Assembly (NCBI RefSeq): GCF_000969605.1
Contig: NZ_JZUE01000007.1
Span: 62,001 to 126,000 of the forward strand
Direction of reading: 5' to 3'
Origin: Aquincola tertiaricarbonis
GTDB lineage: Bacteria; Pseudomonadota; Gammaproteobacteria; Burkholderiales; Burkholderiaceae_C
Length of the DNA stretch: 64,000 bases
The notes under the pieces were generated by a model. It was not told the origin of the DNA, made no database searches, and saw nothing but the letters and a program-made list of their open reading frames with translations. Position 1 is the stretch's first letter, and each line of letters starts with the position of its first letter. Made by a program: the position numbers and the translations under genes. Below are positions 1 through 8,648 of this stretch, piece by piece.

Positions 1-220
1 TGCGCTTCATCGGGTACAGCACGCGCTCCGGGTGTTCCACCCGCTCGGCATAGCGGGACACCTTGGTGCACAGCGCGCCGTGGGTGGGCGGGTGGTCCGG
101 GTCGCCCTGGATGCGGATCACGCGGTCCTCGGCGACGGTCACCCGCATGGCGCAGGTGTCGGGGCAGTCGTGCGGGCAGGCAGCGCGCACGACCCGTTCA
201 GCGATGGCGGTCGAGCTCAT
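1..220 (-). CDS. Molybdopterin oxidoreductase, N-terminal fragment (partial)
   Basis: Only the first 73 codons lie in the window; the gene runs off the left edge. The ATG at 220 opens a protein with a 4Fe-4S cysteine motif near the N-terminus (C15, C19, C23 and C51, within CPHDCPDTC and ALCTKV), followed by the GDPDHPPTHG segment usual in the DMSO-reductase/formate-dehydrogenase superfamily of bis-MGD enzymes. No twin-arginine signal precedes the cysteines, so a cytoplasmic enzyme is likely. It diverges from the amidohydrolase at 301 across an 80-bp gap. The substrate cannot be told from this fragment. Confidence 0.85.
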   Translation of the reverse strand, partial: MSSTAIAERVVRAACPHDCPDTCAMRVTVAEDRVIRIQGDPDHPPTHGALCTKVSRYAERVEHPERVLYPMKR

Positions 221-300
221 CGGGTCACTATGGCACAGCCGGCCACCGGGTGATGCCTGCGGCGTAAACTGGCCCGCTCCCTGCTTGGAAGCCTTTCATC

Positions 301-1491
301 ATGCGGTTGATCGAATCCATCCTGGCAGACGCTGCCAGCATCGCCACGCTGCGGCGCGACATCCACGCCCATCCCGAGCTGTGTTTCGAAGAGGTGCGCA
401 CCTCCGACCTCATCGCCAAGGCGCTCACCGACTGGGGCATCGAGGTGCACCGCGGCCTGGGCACCACGGGCGTGGTCGGCATCGTGCGCAACGGCAGCTC
501 GAAGCGCGCCGTGGGCATCCGGGCGGACATCGACGCCCTGCCCATCACCGAGCACAACCACTTCCCGCATGCCAGCAAGCACCCCGGGAAGATGCATGCC
601 TGCGGCCACGACGGCCACACCGCCATGCTGCTGGCCGCGGCCAAGCACCTGAGCAAGCACCGCCACTTCGACGGCACGGTGTACCTGGTGTTCCAGCCGG
701 CCGAAGAAGGCGGCGGCGGTGCGCGCGAGATGATCAAGGACGGCCTGTTCGACCTGTTCCCGATGGAAGCCATGTTCGGCGCCCACAACTGGCCGGGCCT
801 GAAGGTGGGGCAGTTCGCGGTGAGCAGCGGGCCCATCTACGCGTCGAGCAACGAGTTCAAGATCACCGTGCACGGCAAGGGCGCGCACGGCGCCATGCCG
901 CACCTGGGCACCGACCCCGTGCCGGCGGCCTGCCAGATGGTGCAGGCCTTCCAGACCATCATCAGCCGCAACAAGCGGCCGATCGACACCGGCGTGATCT
1001 CGGTGACCATGATCCACACCGGCGAGGCCACCAACGTGATCCCCGAGCACTGCGTGATGGAGGGCACCGTGCGCACCTTCACCACCGAGGTGCTGGACAT
1101 GATCGAGCGCCGCATGAAGGAAGTGGCCGAGCACACGGCCGCGGCCTTCGAATGCACCGTCGACTTCGAGTTCGTGCGCAACTATCCGCCCACCATCAAC
1201 CACGACGCCGAGACCGAGTTCGCCAAGGGCGTGCTGGCCGAGGTGGTGGGTGCCGACAACGTCGTGCCCTTCGAGCCCACGATGGGCGCCGAGGACTTCA
1301 GCTTCTTCCTGCAGAAGGTGCCGGGCTGCTACCTGATGGTGGGCAACGGCGAAGGCGCGCACCGCGAAGGCGGCCATGGCCTGGGCCCCTGCATGCTGCA
1401 CAACCCCAGCTACGACTTCAACGACGACCTGATCCCGCTGGGCGCCACCGCCTGGGTGCGGATGGCCGAGCGCTGGCTGGCGCCGCGCTGA
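301..1491 (+). CDS. M20 family amidohydrolase (hippurate hydrolase-like)
   Basis: A 396-residue cytoplasmic metallohydrolase of the M20D group, which removes acyl groups from N-acyl amino acids or hydrolyses related amides. The metal-binding signatures are visible: C101-G-H103-D-G-H106 and the E135-E136 pair in FQPAEEGGGG, with a lid/dimerisation domain between about residues 185 and 300 and a C-terminal MGAEDFSFF segment typical of the family. The length matches the family norm. The ATG at 301 is the only sensible start because homology begins within its first ten residues. It lies 37 bp upstream of a second hydrolase and may be cotranscribed with it. The specific substrate is unknown; hippurate, N-acetyl amino acids and auxin conjugates are all hydrolysed by members. 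Confidence 0.9.
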   Translation: MRLIESILADAASIATLRRDIHAHPELCFEEVRTSDLIAKALTDWGIEVHRGLGTTGVVGIVRNGSSKRAVGIRADIDALPITEHNHFPHASKHPGKMHACGHDGHTAMLLAAAKHLSKHRHFDGTVYLVFQPAEEGGGGAREMIKDGLFDLFPMEAMFGAHNWPGLKVGQFAVSSGPIYASSNEFKITVHGKGAHGAMPHLGTDPVPAACQMVQAFQTIISRNKRPIDTGVISVTMIHTGEATNVIPEHCVMEGTVRTFTTEVLDMIERRMKEVAEHTAAAFECTVDFEFVRNYPPTINHDAETEFAKGVLAEVVGADNVVPFEPTMGAEDFSFFLQKVPGCYLMVGNGEGAHREGGHGLGPCMLHNPSYDFNDDLIPLGATAWVRMAERWLAPR

Positions 1492-1528
1492 AAACAAGCT
1501 TCCTCCACTGCCTGAGTACCCGGCACCC

Positions 1529-2635
1529 ATGACGTCCACCGCCCCCGAGATCGACGGCTTCTTCGCCACCACCTATGCCGAGGCGCGGCAGAAGTTCCTG
1601 GCCTCGGCGGAAGCCGCGGGGCTCGACGTGCAGAGCCATCCGCATCCGCTGGTGGGCCGCGACGGCGAGGCGCTGGCGATGGACGTGGCCCGCGCGGGCC
1701 CGGCCGATGCGGCGTCGCTGCTGATCGTCAGCAGCGCCTGCCACGGCATCGAAGGCTATTGCGGCTCGGGCGTGCAGAACGCGCTGCTGGCCGACACCGC
1801 CTTCCAGCGCCAGGCTGCCGAGGCCGGCGTGGCCGTGCTGTACATCCATGCGCTGAACCCCTGGGGCTTCTCGTGGAACCGGCGCACCACGCACGAGAAC
1901 GTCGACCTCAACCGCAACTGGCACGACTTCAGCAAGCCGCTGCCCGACAACCCCGGCTACGACGAGCTGGCGCACTGGATCGTGCCCGACACCTGGCCGC
2001 CTTCGGCCGAGGCGCAGGCGGCGCTCACGGCCTATGCCGCGCGGCATGGCGAGCGTGCCCTGCAGGCCGCCATCTCCGGCGGCCAGTACACGCAGCCGCA
2101 GGGCATCTTCTACGGTGGCCGCAACCCCACCTGGAGCCAGCAGACGCTGCGCCACGTGCTGCAGGAGCAGGCCACGCGCTGCACGCGGCTGGGCTGGATC
2201 GACCTGCACACCGGCCTGGGCCCTTCGGGCCACGGCGAGCGCATCTTCGCCTGCCGCAACGACGCCGCCGCGCTGGCCCGCGCCCGCGCCTGGTGGGGCG
2301 ACAGCGTCACCTCCATCTACGACGGCAGCAGCAGCTCCGCGCCGCTGGTCGGCCTGATGTGGAGCGCCGCCGACACCGAATGCGCGCAGGCCGAGTACAC
2401 CGGCATCGCGCTGGAATACGGCACCGTGCCCCTGGGCGAGATGCTGGAAGCCCTGCGCGGCGCCCAATGGCTGGAGAACCGGCCCGAACTGGGCGACACG
2501 CCGCTGCGTCGCGAGATCGAGCAGCGCATGCGCGCGGCCTTCTATACCGAGACGCCGGAATGGAAGCAGCGCATCGTCGAGCAAGGCGTGGAGGCGGCTC
2601 GGCAGGCGGTGCAGGGGCTGTCCCCCGGCAAGTGA
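1529..2635 (+). CDS. DUF2817 / M14-like zinc carboxypeptidase family protein
   Basis: A 368-residue protein resembling the DUF2817 family, a branch of the M14 zinc carboxypeptidase fold. Probable zinc ligands are H72 and E75 in SACHGIEGYCG and a later histidine in WIDLHTGLGP; the NPWGFSWNRR and VDLNRNW segments are family hallmarks. There is no signal peptide, so it should be cytoplasmic. It follows the M20 amidohydrolase closely on the same strand, and the two may act in one peptide- or amide-degradation route; that link is inferred from position only. The substrate is unknown. Confidence 0.8.
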   Translation: MTSTAPEIDGFFATTYAEARQKFLASAEAAGLDVQSHPHPLVGRDGEALAMDVARAGPADAASLLIVSSACHGIEGYCGSGVQNALLADTAFQRQAAEAGVAVLYIHALNPWGFSWNRRTTHENVDLNRNWHDFSKPLPDNPGYDELAHWIVPDTWPPSAEAQAALTAYAARHGERALQAAISGGQYTQPQGIFYGGRNPTWSQQTLRHVLQEQATRCTRLGWIDLHTGLGPSGHGERIFACRNDAAALARARAWWGDSVTSIYDGSSSSAPLVGLMWSAADTECAQAEYTGIALEYGTVPLGEMLEALRGAQWLENRPELGDTPLRREIEQRMRAAFYTETPEWKQRIVEQGVEAARQAVQGLSPGK

Positions 2636-2672
2636 TAGAAATGGCGCTCCGCCACCGACGACGCGCAGCGCC

Positions 2673-3548
2673 ATGGACCTCTCCACCTTCATCAACGACG
2701 CCTGGGACGCCCACGGCGACGACGCCGACACCATCGCCCAGCAGCTGGCCGAGAAGCTGCCCGAAGTGCAGTCACCTGCCGAGGTGCCGGCCTTCGCCTC
2801 GCTGCTGGCGCATGTGTACGGCGAGCACCTGGGCCGCTGGCACGACGCGCTGGTGCTGCTGGGCCGGTTGCGCGGCGTGGCCGCGGAAGATGCGGTGGCG
2901 CTGGCCGCCGTGCAGCGGGCCGAACGCACGCTGCGCTGCGCCAGCGGCGACGGCGAAGCGCTGGACGACCTGATGGCCGGCGAACGCGCCGCGGTGCTCG
3001 CGGGCGCCGCCGCCATGCAGGTGGGCCGCGGCGACGCGGAAGCGGCCGCCAGCTCGCTGGATGCCGCGCTGGCCGTGGCCGCCGAAGGGCTGCCCGACGG
3101 CTCGCCCGCGCTGCGTGCGCTGGCCGTGGCCGGCAACAACATTGCCGCCGACCTGCAGGACCGCCCGCAACGCAGCGCAGCCGAGACCGCGCTGATGCTG
3201 CGCGCCGCCGAGACCGGCCTGGCCTACTGGACACGCGCCGGCGGCTGGCTGCAGGTGGAACGCGCCGAGCACCGCCTGAGCTGCTGCCGGCTGGCGGCCG
3301 GCGAGGCCGAGGCCGCTCTCGAAAGCGCCCGGCGCTGCCTGGCCGTCTGCACCGCCAACGACGCGCCAGCCTTCGAGCGCTTCTTCGCCCACGCGGTACA
3401 GGCCTTCGCACATCGCGCGCTGGGTGACGAAGCCTGCTTCGCGCAGGCGCGTGATGCCGCGCTGGCCTGCCATGCGCAGCTGGCGGTCGACGAACGGCCC
3501 TGGTGCGAGAAGGAACTGGCCGAGCTGCAGGCGGCCGCGCCGGCCTGA
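2673..3548 (+). CDS. Hypothetical alpha-helical repeat (TPR-like) protein
   Basis: A 291-residue soluble protein, extremely rich in alanine and leucine, with regularly spaced helices of about 30-40 residues that suggest a TPR or related solenoid fold. I cannot name a family. It has no signal peptide, membrane segment or catalytic motif. It starts 37 bp after the DUF2817 peptidase and ends facing the minus-strand gene at 3570, so it is probably the last gene of a three-gene run. A TPR-like adaptor role is a guess from shape alone. Confidence 0.7.
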   Translation: MDLSTFINDAWDAHGDDADTIAQQLAEKLPEVQSPAEVPAFASLLAHVYGEHLGRWHDALVLLGRLRGVAAEDAVALAAVQRAERTLRCASGDGEALDDLMAGERAAVLAGAAAMQVGRGDAEAAASSLDAALAVAAEGLPDGSPALRALAVAGNNIAADLQDRPQRSAAETALMLRAAETGLAYWTRAGGWLQVERAEHRLSCCRLAAGEAEAALESARRCLAVCTANDAPAFERFFAHAVQAFAHRALGDEACFAQARDAALACHAQLAVDERPWCEKELAELQAAAPA

Positions 3549-3569
3549 CCGGCCTGGCTCAGGCCGCCG

Positions 3570-3929
3570 TCAGGCCTCTTCCTCCGCCACCACCTGCAGC
3601 GCCAGCGGTGCCGACTGGTGCAGCTCGGTCTGCACCGACAGCCTCAGCGGACGGCCCGGCTCCACCGTCTTGCGGAAGCGCACGTCCAGCGAATCACGCC
3701 CGCCTTCATGGGTGGGCACGCGGCGCGCCCATTGCTGCGCGCCGTCGACCAGCACCTTCATGCCGTGCCAGGCCTGGCCGCCGTCGCGGGCCTGCACCTG
3801 CAGGCTGCAGCTGATCTCGAAGGTGCGGGTGCGGGCGGCGTCGGGCGGGATGTCGAGCTTGAGGAGCCCGCGACCGCGGGTTTCGGCCACCCAGCGTTCG
3901 GGCGTGGTACGGCTTGATGGCGGCAGCAT
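3570..3929 (-). CDS. Hypothetical protein, small beta-rich
   Basis: A 119-residue protein not recognised as any named family. Alternating hydrophobic positions from about residue 20 onward (LLKLDIPP, FEISCSLQVQARDG, MKVLVDGAQQW) suggest an all-beta sandwich. There is no signal peptide, although the segments look like carbohydrate- or ligand-binding beta domains. The ATG at 3929 is six bases downstream of the stop codon of the preceding minus-strand gene, so the two are probably cotranscribed. Confidence 0.6.
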   Translation of the reverse strand: MLPPSSRTTPERWVAETRGRGLLKLDIPPDAARTRTFEISCSLQVQARDGGQAWHGMKVLVDGAQQWARRVPTHEGGRDSLDVRFRKTVEPGRPLRLSVQTELHQSAPLALQVVAEEEA

Positions 3930-3935
3930 GCGGTG

Positions 3936-4256
3936 TCAGTGGGGTTTGCGGCGGTCGGTCTTGTCGTCGGCGGGCGGGCGGAAGGCGTCGGGCTTGTAGA
4001 CGTTGCCCTCCCAGCGGCCGCGGCGCGCGGCGCGGCGTATCGCCTCCTCGGCCACGCGGGCGGCTTCCTTCGCGTCGGCGCCACGCACCGGCGGCGTCGG
4101 CCGGGTGCCGGCGCGGCCGCGCCGAAGCCGCTGCCAGGCAGCCTGCGCCGCCGCGTCGATGCGGTAGCGCAGGCGCGCACCGATCACCATGCGCAGCAGC
4201 AGCGCAATGCACACGGCCAGTACCGCACCGGCCAGCACCTGGGTCACGAGTTCCAT
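3936..4256 (-). CDS. Small single-pass membrane protein
   Basis: A 106-residue protein with one N-terminal membrane segment (about residues 5-25, LAGAVLAVCIALLLRMVIGA) followed by a basic cytoplasmic tail. I placed the start at the ATG at 4256 because it puts the hydrophobic segment at the N-terminus; the frame stays open far upstream, but that part only shadows the sensor kinase gene. It lies between the hybrid kinase and the small beta-rich protein on the same strand. No function can be assigned. Confidence 0.6.
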   Translation of the reverse strand: MELVTQVLAGAVLAVCIALLLRMVIGARLRYRIDAAAQAAWQRLRRGRAGTRPTPPVRGADAKEAARVAEEAIRRAARRGRWEGNVYKPDAFRPPADDKTDRRKPH

Positions 4257-4306
4257 GTCGCCCGCATGGTAGCGCCGCGCCCGGCTGCATGCCGGCGCGG
4301 GGGTCG

Positions 4307-6022
4307 TCAGTCCCGCGTGGGCGCCAGCCAACGCTCCAGCGTGCTGCCCAGCAGCTGCACGTTCACCGGCTTGGCCAGGTAGTCGTTCATGCCGGCGTCC
4401 AGGCAGCGCTCGCGGTCGGCGGGCGTGGCATGCGCGGTCAACGCGATGATGGGCGTGCGCTGGGCACGCGAACCCGCCTCGCCGGCGCGGATGCGCTGGG
4501 TGAGCTCGTAGCCGTCCATGCCGGGCATCTGGCAGTCCATCACCACCACGGCGAAATCGCGGGCGTCCAGCGCGCTCATGGCGCCGGTGGCATCGGAGGC
4601 CACGTCCACCTCGAAGCCCAGGTGTTCCAGGAAGCTGCGGGCCACCACCTGGTTGATCTCGTGGTCTTCCACCAGCAGCACGCGGCCGCGGCCGGCCGGC
4701 GGGGCGGCCTGCGGCGCCAGGCCGCCCGCTGCCCCGCCGCCGCCGCGGTGGGTGGCGTCCAGCGCACGGGCCAGGCCGGCATCGTCCACCGGACGCTGCA
4801 GCCGCGTGCCCGGGAAGGCGCCGAAGCTGGTGCCGCCGGCGGCAGCTTCGCTGCGCAGAATCATCAGCCGTTCCCACGGCACGGGCTGCGGATCGTCCAG
4901 CCCGTTGGGCGGCCAGCCGCCGGGCGGCTCGTCGTACAGCACCACATGCGGGGCTTGCGCGGCCAGGGTCTCCGGCTCGAAGGCCAGCTCCCGCCACGTC
5001 AGGGTGGACACCACCTCGTGCCCCAGGTGGCGCAGCCGGGCCTGCCAGGCCTGCTGGCTGGCCAGCGCGTCGCTGACCACACCCACGCGGCGCGCCGATG
5101 CGGCGTCCCGCAGCGGCCCGGGCGCGGTGGGTGCTTCCAGCGGCTGCAGCGGCAGATGCACGCGGAACAGCGCGCCGTGGCCTTCCTCGCTGTGCAGCAC
5201 CACCTGGCCGCCCATGGCCTGCACCAACAGGTGCACCACCGCCAGCCCCAGGCCGATGCCGCCCTGGCGGCGCGCCAGGCTGGCGTCCGCCTGCACGAAG
5301 GGCGTGAACACGCTGGCATGCAGCGCCGGTGCGATGCCGATGCCCGTGTCGCTCACCTCGATCAGCACACCGCCTTCGGGCGCCGGCCGCGCGGCCAGCA
5401 GCACCTGGCCCACCGGCGTGAACTCCAGGGCGTTCTCCAGCAGGTGGCTGACCACCTGCCGCACCCGGGAAGGATCGGCCTGCACCCAGGCGGGCAGCGC
5501 GGGGTCGAGCAGGCATTCCAGCAGCAGGCGCTTGGCCTGTGCGCGGGGCCATACCTCGGCCACGGCGGCGTCGAGCAGGCCGCGCAGGGCCACCGGCTCG
5601 GCACGCAGCTGCGGCGGCTCGGCCTCCAGGCGGGTGAAGTCGAGCAGGCGGTCCACCAGGGTGAGCAGGCTGCCGGCCGAGCGCTGCATCATCTCCACGT
5701 AGCCGCGCTGGGTGGCGTCCAGCTGGGTGGCCGCCAACAGGTCGGCCATGCCGGTGATGCCGCTCATCGGCGTGCGGATCTCGTGGCCCAGGTGGGACAG
5801 GAATTCGGACTTGGCGCGACCTGCCGCCTCGCTCGCGGCCAGTGCGGCACGCAACGCGACTGCTTCCGGCTCCGCGGGCTGCACCGCCACGCGCGGTGCC
5901 GCCGGATGGTCGGGCGCAGCGGCGTCCGGCGTGGTGGAGGCGGCTGGCGGCCGGGCCCGGAAATGCCGCCACCACTGGTGCCAAGCGGGACGGTTCGAGG
6001 GCGCGGAGGGCGGCTGCTTCAT
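4307..6022 (-). CDS. Hybrid sensor histidine kinase / response regulator
   Basis: A 571-residue soluble hybrid kinase. After a short N-terminal region with no membrane segment comes the HisKA domain with the phospho-acceptor H80 in SHLGHEIRTPM, then the HATPase domain (N-box around HLLENALEF, G-box DTGIGI and GGIGLGLAVV), a degenerate receiver-like linker of about 130 residues, and a C-terminal receiver domain with phospho-acceptor D496 in VVVMDCQMPGMDG and conserved K551. The absence of transmembrane or PAS sensing domains is notable; the signal probably comes through a partner or the middle domain. No cognate regulator is adjacent. It has the architecture of ArcB/BarA-type phosphorelay kinases but lacks their N-terminal input. 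Confidence 0.9.
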   Translation of the reverse strand: MKQPPSAPSNRPAWHQWWRHFRARPPAASTTPDAAAPDHPAAPRVAVQPAEPEAVALRAALAASEAAGRAKSEFLSHLGHEIRTPMSGITGMADLLAATQLDATQRGYVEMMQRSAGSLLTLVDRLLDFTRLEAEPPQLRAEPVALRGLLDAAVAEVWPRAQAKRLLLECLLDPALPAWVQADPSRVRQVVSHLLENALEFTPVGQVLLAARPAPEGGVLIEVSDTGIGIAPALHASVFTPFVQADASLARRQGGIGLGLAVVHLLVQAMGGQVVLHSEEGHGALFRVHLPLQPLEAPTAPGPLRDAASARRVGVVSDALASQQAWQARLRHLGHEVVSTLTWRELAFEPETLAAQAPHVVLYDEPPGGWPPNGLDDPQPVPWERLMILRSEAAAGGTSFGAFPGTRLQRPVDDAGLARALDATHRGGGGAAGGLAPQAAPPAGRGRVLLVEDHEINQVVARSFLEHLGFEVDVASDATGAMSALDARDFAVVVMDCQMPGMDGYELTQRIRAGEAGSRAQRTPIIALTAHATPADRERCLDAGMNDYLAKPVNVQLLGSTLERWLAPTRD

Positions 6023-6101
6023 GCTGACTGCGATGGTTGACCAAGCATAGCGCCCGCACCGGCCGGTTCCGGCCGCGGGCGGCCCCTCGGGTCGGCGTGC
6101 T

Positions 6102-7307
6102 TCAAGTCACGCGCGGCTTCACCCACACCCAGGCCACCACGCCGATCAGCATCATGCCCATCGACGTGAGCGCCAGGCCGATGGCCGAATGCATCACCAG
6201 CGGCGCGATGACGCCCGCCACCAGGCCGTTGGCCAGGCTGCCCACGCAGGCCTGCAGCGATGACGCCATGCCGCGCCGGTCGGGCGCCTGGTCCAGCACC
6301 AGCAGCGTGACCACCGGCACCATCAGCGCCCACCCGAAGGCGAAGATGCCGATGGGCAGCAGCGCCCAGGCCGGGTGCGGCGGCAGCAGCAGGTTCAGCA
6401 CCACGTTGACCACCGACACCGCCAGCATGATGACGAAGCCGTTGCGGATCTGGTGCTTGGGCTTGATGCGCCCGGCCAGCCGGCCCGACAGCCAGGCGCC
6501 GGCCATGATCCCGCCGATGCTGATGCAGAAGAACCAGAAGAACTGCGTGGGCTGCAGGTGCAGCAGCTCGCCCAGGAACACCGGCGCCGACAGCACGTAC
6601 AGGAACATGCCGTTGAACGGGATGCCGCTGGCCAGCGCCAGCGCCATGAAGCGCGGGCTGGCGCCCAGCTGCAGGTAGCCGGCCATCAGGTGGCGCGGAT
6701 GGAAGCTCTGTCGCTGCGAAGGGTCCAGCGTCTCGGGCAGCAGCCGCCAGTTGATCAGCCACAGCGCCGCGCCCACCAGCACCAGGAACCAGAAGATGGC
6801 ATGCCAGCCCAGGTGCACGAACAGGAGGCCGCCCACCATCGGCGCCACCGCAGGCGCCACGCCGAAGTAGATCGTCACCTGCGACATCACCCGCTGCGCC
6901 TCGGCCGGCGGGAACATGTCGCGGATGATGGCGCGCGACACCACCACGCCCGCCCCGCAGGAGATGCCCTGCAGCGCGCGGAACACCACCAGCCAGCCCA
7001 CGCTCTGCGACAGCGCGCAGCCCAGCGACGCCAGCGTGAACAGCCCCATGCCCCACAGCACCACCGGCCGGCGGCCGAAGCTGTCGGCCAGCGCGCCGTG
7101 GAACAGGTTCATCAGCGCAAAGCCGAACAGGAAGGCCGACAGCGTCTGCTGCATGGCCGCCGGCGTGGCGCCCAGCGAGGCCTGGATGCCGGAGAACGCC
7201 GGCAGGTAGGTGTCGATCGAGAACGGACCGACGGTGCCCAGGCAGGCCAGCAGCACGGCCAGGGTCCAGCGGGGGCCGCGCCACAAGGTGGATGCGTGGG
7301 GATTCAA
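6102..7307 (-). CDS. Bcr/CflA family drug-resistance MFS transporter
   Basis: A 12-helix major facilitator drug/proton antiporter of the Bcr/CflA group, 401 residues from the start I prefer. The N-terminal signature GPFSIDTYLPAF and the loop GALADSFGRRPVVLWG are typical. No ATG exists before the conserved region; an in-frame TTG at 7307 sits seven bases after GGAAG, while starts further upstream would fall inside the RNase P RNA gene. It is therefore a TTG-initiated gene 23 bp downstream of rnpB on the same strand. Export of small toxic compounds is expected; the actual substrate is unknown. Confidence 0.85.
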   Translation of the reverse strand: MNPHASTLWRGPRWTLAVLLACLGTVGPFSIDTYLPAFSGIQASLGATPAAMQQTLSAFLFGFALMNLFHGALADSFGRRPVVLWGMGLFTLASLGCALSQSVGWLVVFRALQGISCGAGVVVSRAIIRDMFPPAEAQRVMSQVTIYFGVAPAVAPMVGGLLFVHLGWHAIFWFLVLVGAALWLINWRLLPETLDPSQRQSFHPRHLMAGYLQLGASPRFMALALASGIPFNGMFLYVLSAPVFLGELLHLQPTQFFWFFCISIGGIMAGAWLSGRLAGRIKPKHQIRNGFVIMLAVSVVNVVLNLLLPPHPAWALLPIGIFAFGWALMVPVVTLLVLDQAPDRRGMASSLQACVGSLANGLVAGVIAPLVMHSAIGLALTSMGMMLIGVVAWVWVKPRVT

Positions 7308-7330
7308 ACAGCAGCTTCCGAAGTAAAAGT

Positions 7331-7669
7331 GTGAAGCAAGCCGATAGGCCGGATTCTGTGCGCGGCGTCGCCCTTGCAGGCGCCGCCGCGTGACCGCCAT
7401 TCCTCTGGGCCGTGGGTCGCCCACACGGCTCGGTGCCACCTACCCGCACACTCCTCGGGCCGAATCAACGTGTGCCTATTTGGTGTTGCTGCGCGCAGAG
7501 ATTGCCCGTTTCACCCGCCACGGCGCAAACCGCGGCGACTCGTCTCTGTTGCTCTGATCCTCACCTCGCGGTGGAGAGCCGTTAACTCCTGCGCTGCCCT
7601 GTGCAGTCCGGACCTTCCTCCAGTGCCGTGTTTCCACGATCGCACCAGCGGCGGTCTGGCTTGCTTCAC
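7331..7669 (-). ncRNA. rnpB: RNase P RNA (catalytic subunit)
   Basis: A bacterial type A RNase P RNA of about 339 nt, which matures tRNA 5' ends. Read on the minus strand it begins GUGAAGCAAGCC, which pairs perfectly over 12 bp with the 3' end GGCUUGCUUCAC (helix P1). The conserved 5' core GGAGGAAGUCCGGACU-like segment lies near 7600-7620, and the conserved AGAAUCCGGCCUAUCGG segment near the 3' end (7340-7357). The gene separates the Bcr/CflA transporter (same strand, downstream) from cysK (opposite strand, divergent). Confidence 0.95.
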
Positions 7670-7675
7670 CGTGCG

Positions 7676-7681
7676 ATTATC
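7676..7681 (-). promoter_or_regulatory. Probable -10 element of rnpB
   Basis: On the minus strand GATAAT sits six bases upstream of the predicted rnpB 5' end at 7669, the right distance for a sigma-70 -10 box. No convincing -35 hexamer is visible 16-18 bases further upstream. Confidence 0.5.
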
Positions 7682-7727
7682 GCGGCTACCGCGATCCCGT
7701 GATTTTTCCCGCAGAAGGAGACCGTCC

Positions 7728-8648
7728 ATGCGCGCTGACAACGTCCTCGCCACCATCGGCAACACGCCGCACATCCGCATCAACCGCCTGTACGGCGCGG
7801 GCGCCAACGTGTGGATCAAGTCGGAGCGGGCCAACCCCGGCGGCTCCATCAAGGACCGCATCGCGTTGTCGATGGTGGAGGACGCCGAGGCGCGCGGCCT
7901 GCTGAAGGCCGGCGGCACCATCGTCGAGCCCACCTCGGGCAACACCGGCGTGGGCCTGGCGATGGTGGCGGCCGTCAAGGGCTACACCCTGGTGCTGGTG
8001 ATGCCCGACAGCATGAGCGTGGAGCGCCGCCGGCTGATGCTGGCCTACGGCGCGCGCTTCGTGCTGACGCCGCGGGCCGAGGGCATGAAGGGCGCCATCG
8101 CCAAGGCGCAGGCCATCGTGGCCGAGACGCCCGGCGCCTGGATGCCGCAGCAGTTCGAGAACACCGCCAACATCGACGTGCATGTGCGCACCACCGCGCA
8201 GGAGATCCTGGCCGACTTTCCCGACGGCCTGGACGCGCTGATCACCGGCGTGGGCACCGGCGGCCACATCACCGGCTGCGCCCAGGTGCTGAAGGCGCAA
8301 TGGCCGCAGCTGAAGGTGTTCGCGGTGGAGCCCACCGCCTCGCCGGTGATCAGCGGCGGCCAGCCGTCGCCGCACCCGATCCAGGGCATCGGCGCCGGCT
8401 TCGTGCCGAAGAACCTGCACACCGCGCTGCTGGACGGCGTGGTCCAGGTGGACGCCGAGGCCGCCCGCGAGATGGCCCGCCGCAGCGCCCGCGAGGAAGG
8501 CCTGCTGGTGGGCATCTCCAGCGGCGCCACGCTGCAGGCCATCGCGCAGAAGCTGCCCGAGCTGGGCGCCGGTGCCCGCGTGCTGGGCTTCAACTACGAC
8601 ACCGGCGAGCGCTACCTGTCGGTCGAAGGCTTCCTGCCCGCCGAGTGA
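7728..8648 (+). CDS. cysK: Cysteine synthase A (O-acetylserine sulfhydrylase)
   Basis: A 306-residue PLP enzyme that makes L-cysteine from O-acetylserine and sulfide in the cytoplasm. The PLP lysine is K42 in GGSIKDR; the substrate loop PTSGNTG is at 68-74, and [10 protein letters not shown] and GISSGAT bind the PLP phosphate and ring. [12 protein letters not shown] and AVEPTASPV are closer to CysK than to CysM, though Burkholderiales copies are sometimes labelled CysM. The ATG at 7728 has an AGAAGGAG ribosome site eight bases upstream. Its stop overlaps the GTG start of the pseudokinase gene (GTGA), so the two should be translationally coupled. Confidence 0.92.
   Translation: MRADNVLATIGNTPHIRINRLYGAGANVWIKSERANPGGSIKDRIALSMVEDAEARGLLKAGGTIVEPTSGNTGVGLAMVAAVKGYTLVLVMPDSMSVERRRLMLAYGARFVLTPRAEGMKGAIAKAQAIVAETPGAWMPQQFENTANIDVHVRTTAQEILADFPDGLDALITGVGTGGHITGCAQVLKAQWPQLKVFAVEPTASPVISGGQPSPHPIQGIGAGFVPKNLHTALLDGVVQVDAEAAREMARRSAREEGLLVGISSGATLQAIAQKLPELGAGARVLGFNYDTGERYLSVEGFLPAE

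Noticed and set aside
217-1572. Minus-strand frame of about 450 codons over the amidohydrolase
   Set aside because: Shadow of a conserved M20 enzyme on the plus strand with no domain of its own.
7728-8648. Calling the cysteine synthase CysM
   Set aside because: [12 protein letters not shown] and AVEPTASPV fit CysK better; the label in some Burkholderiales annotations differs.
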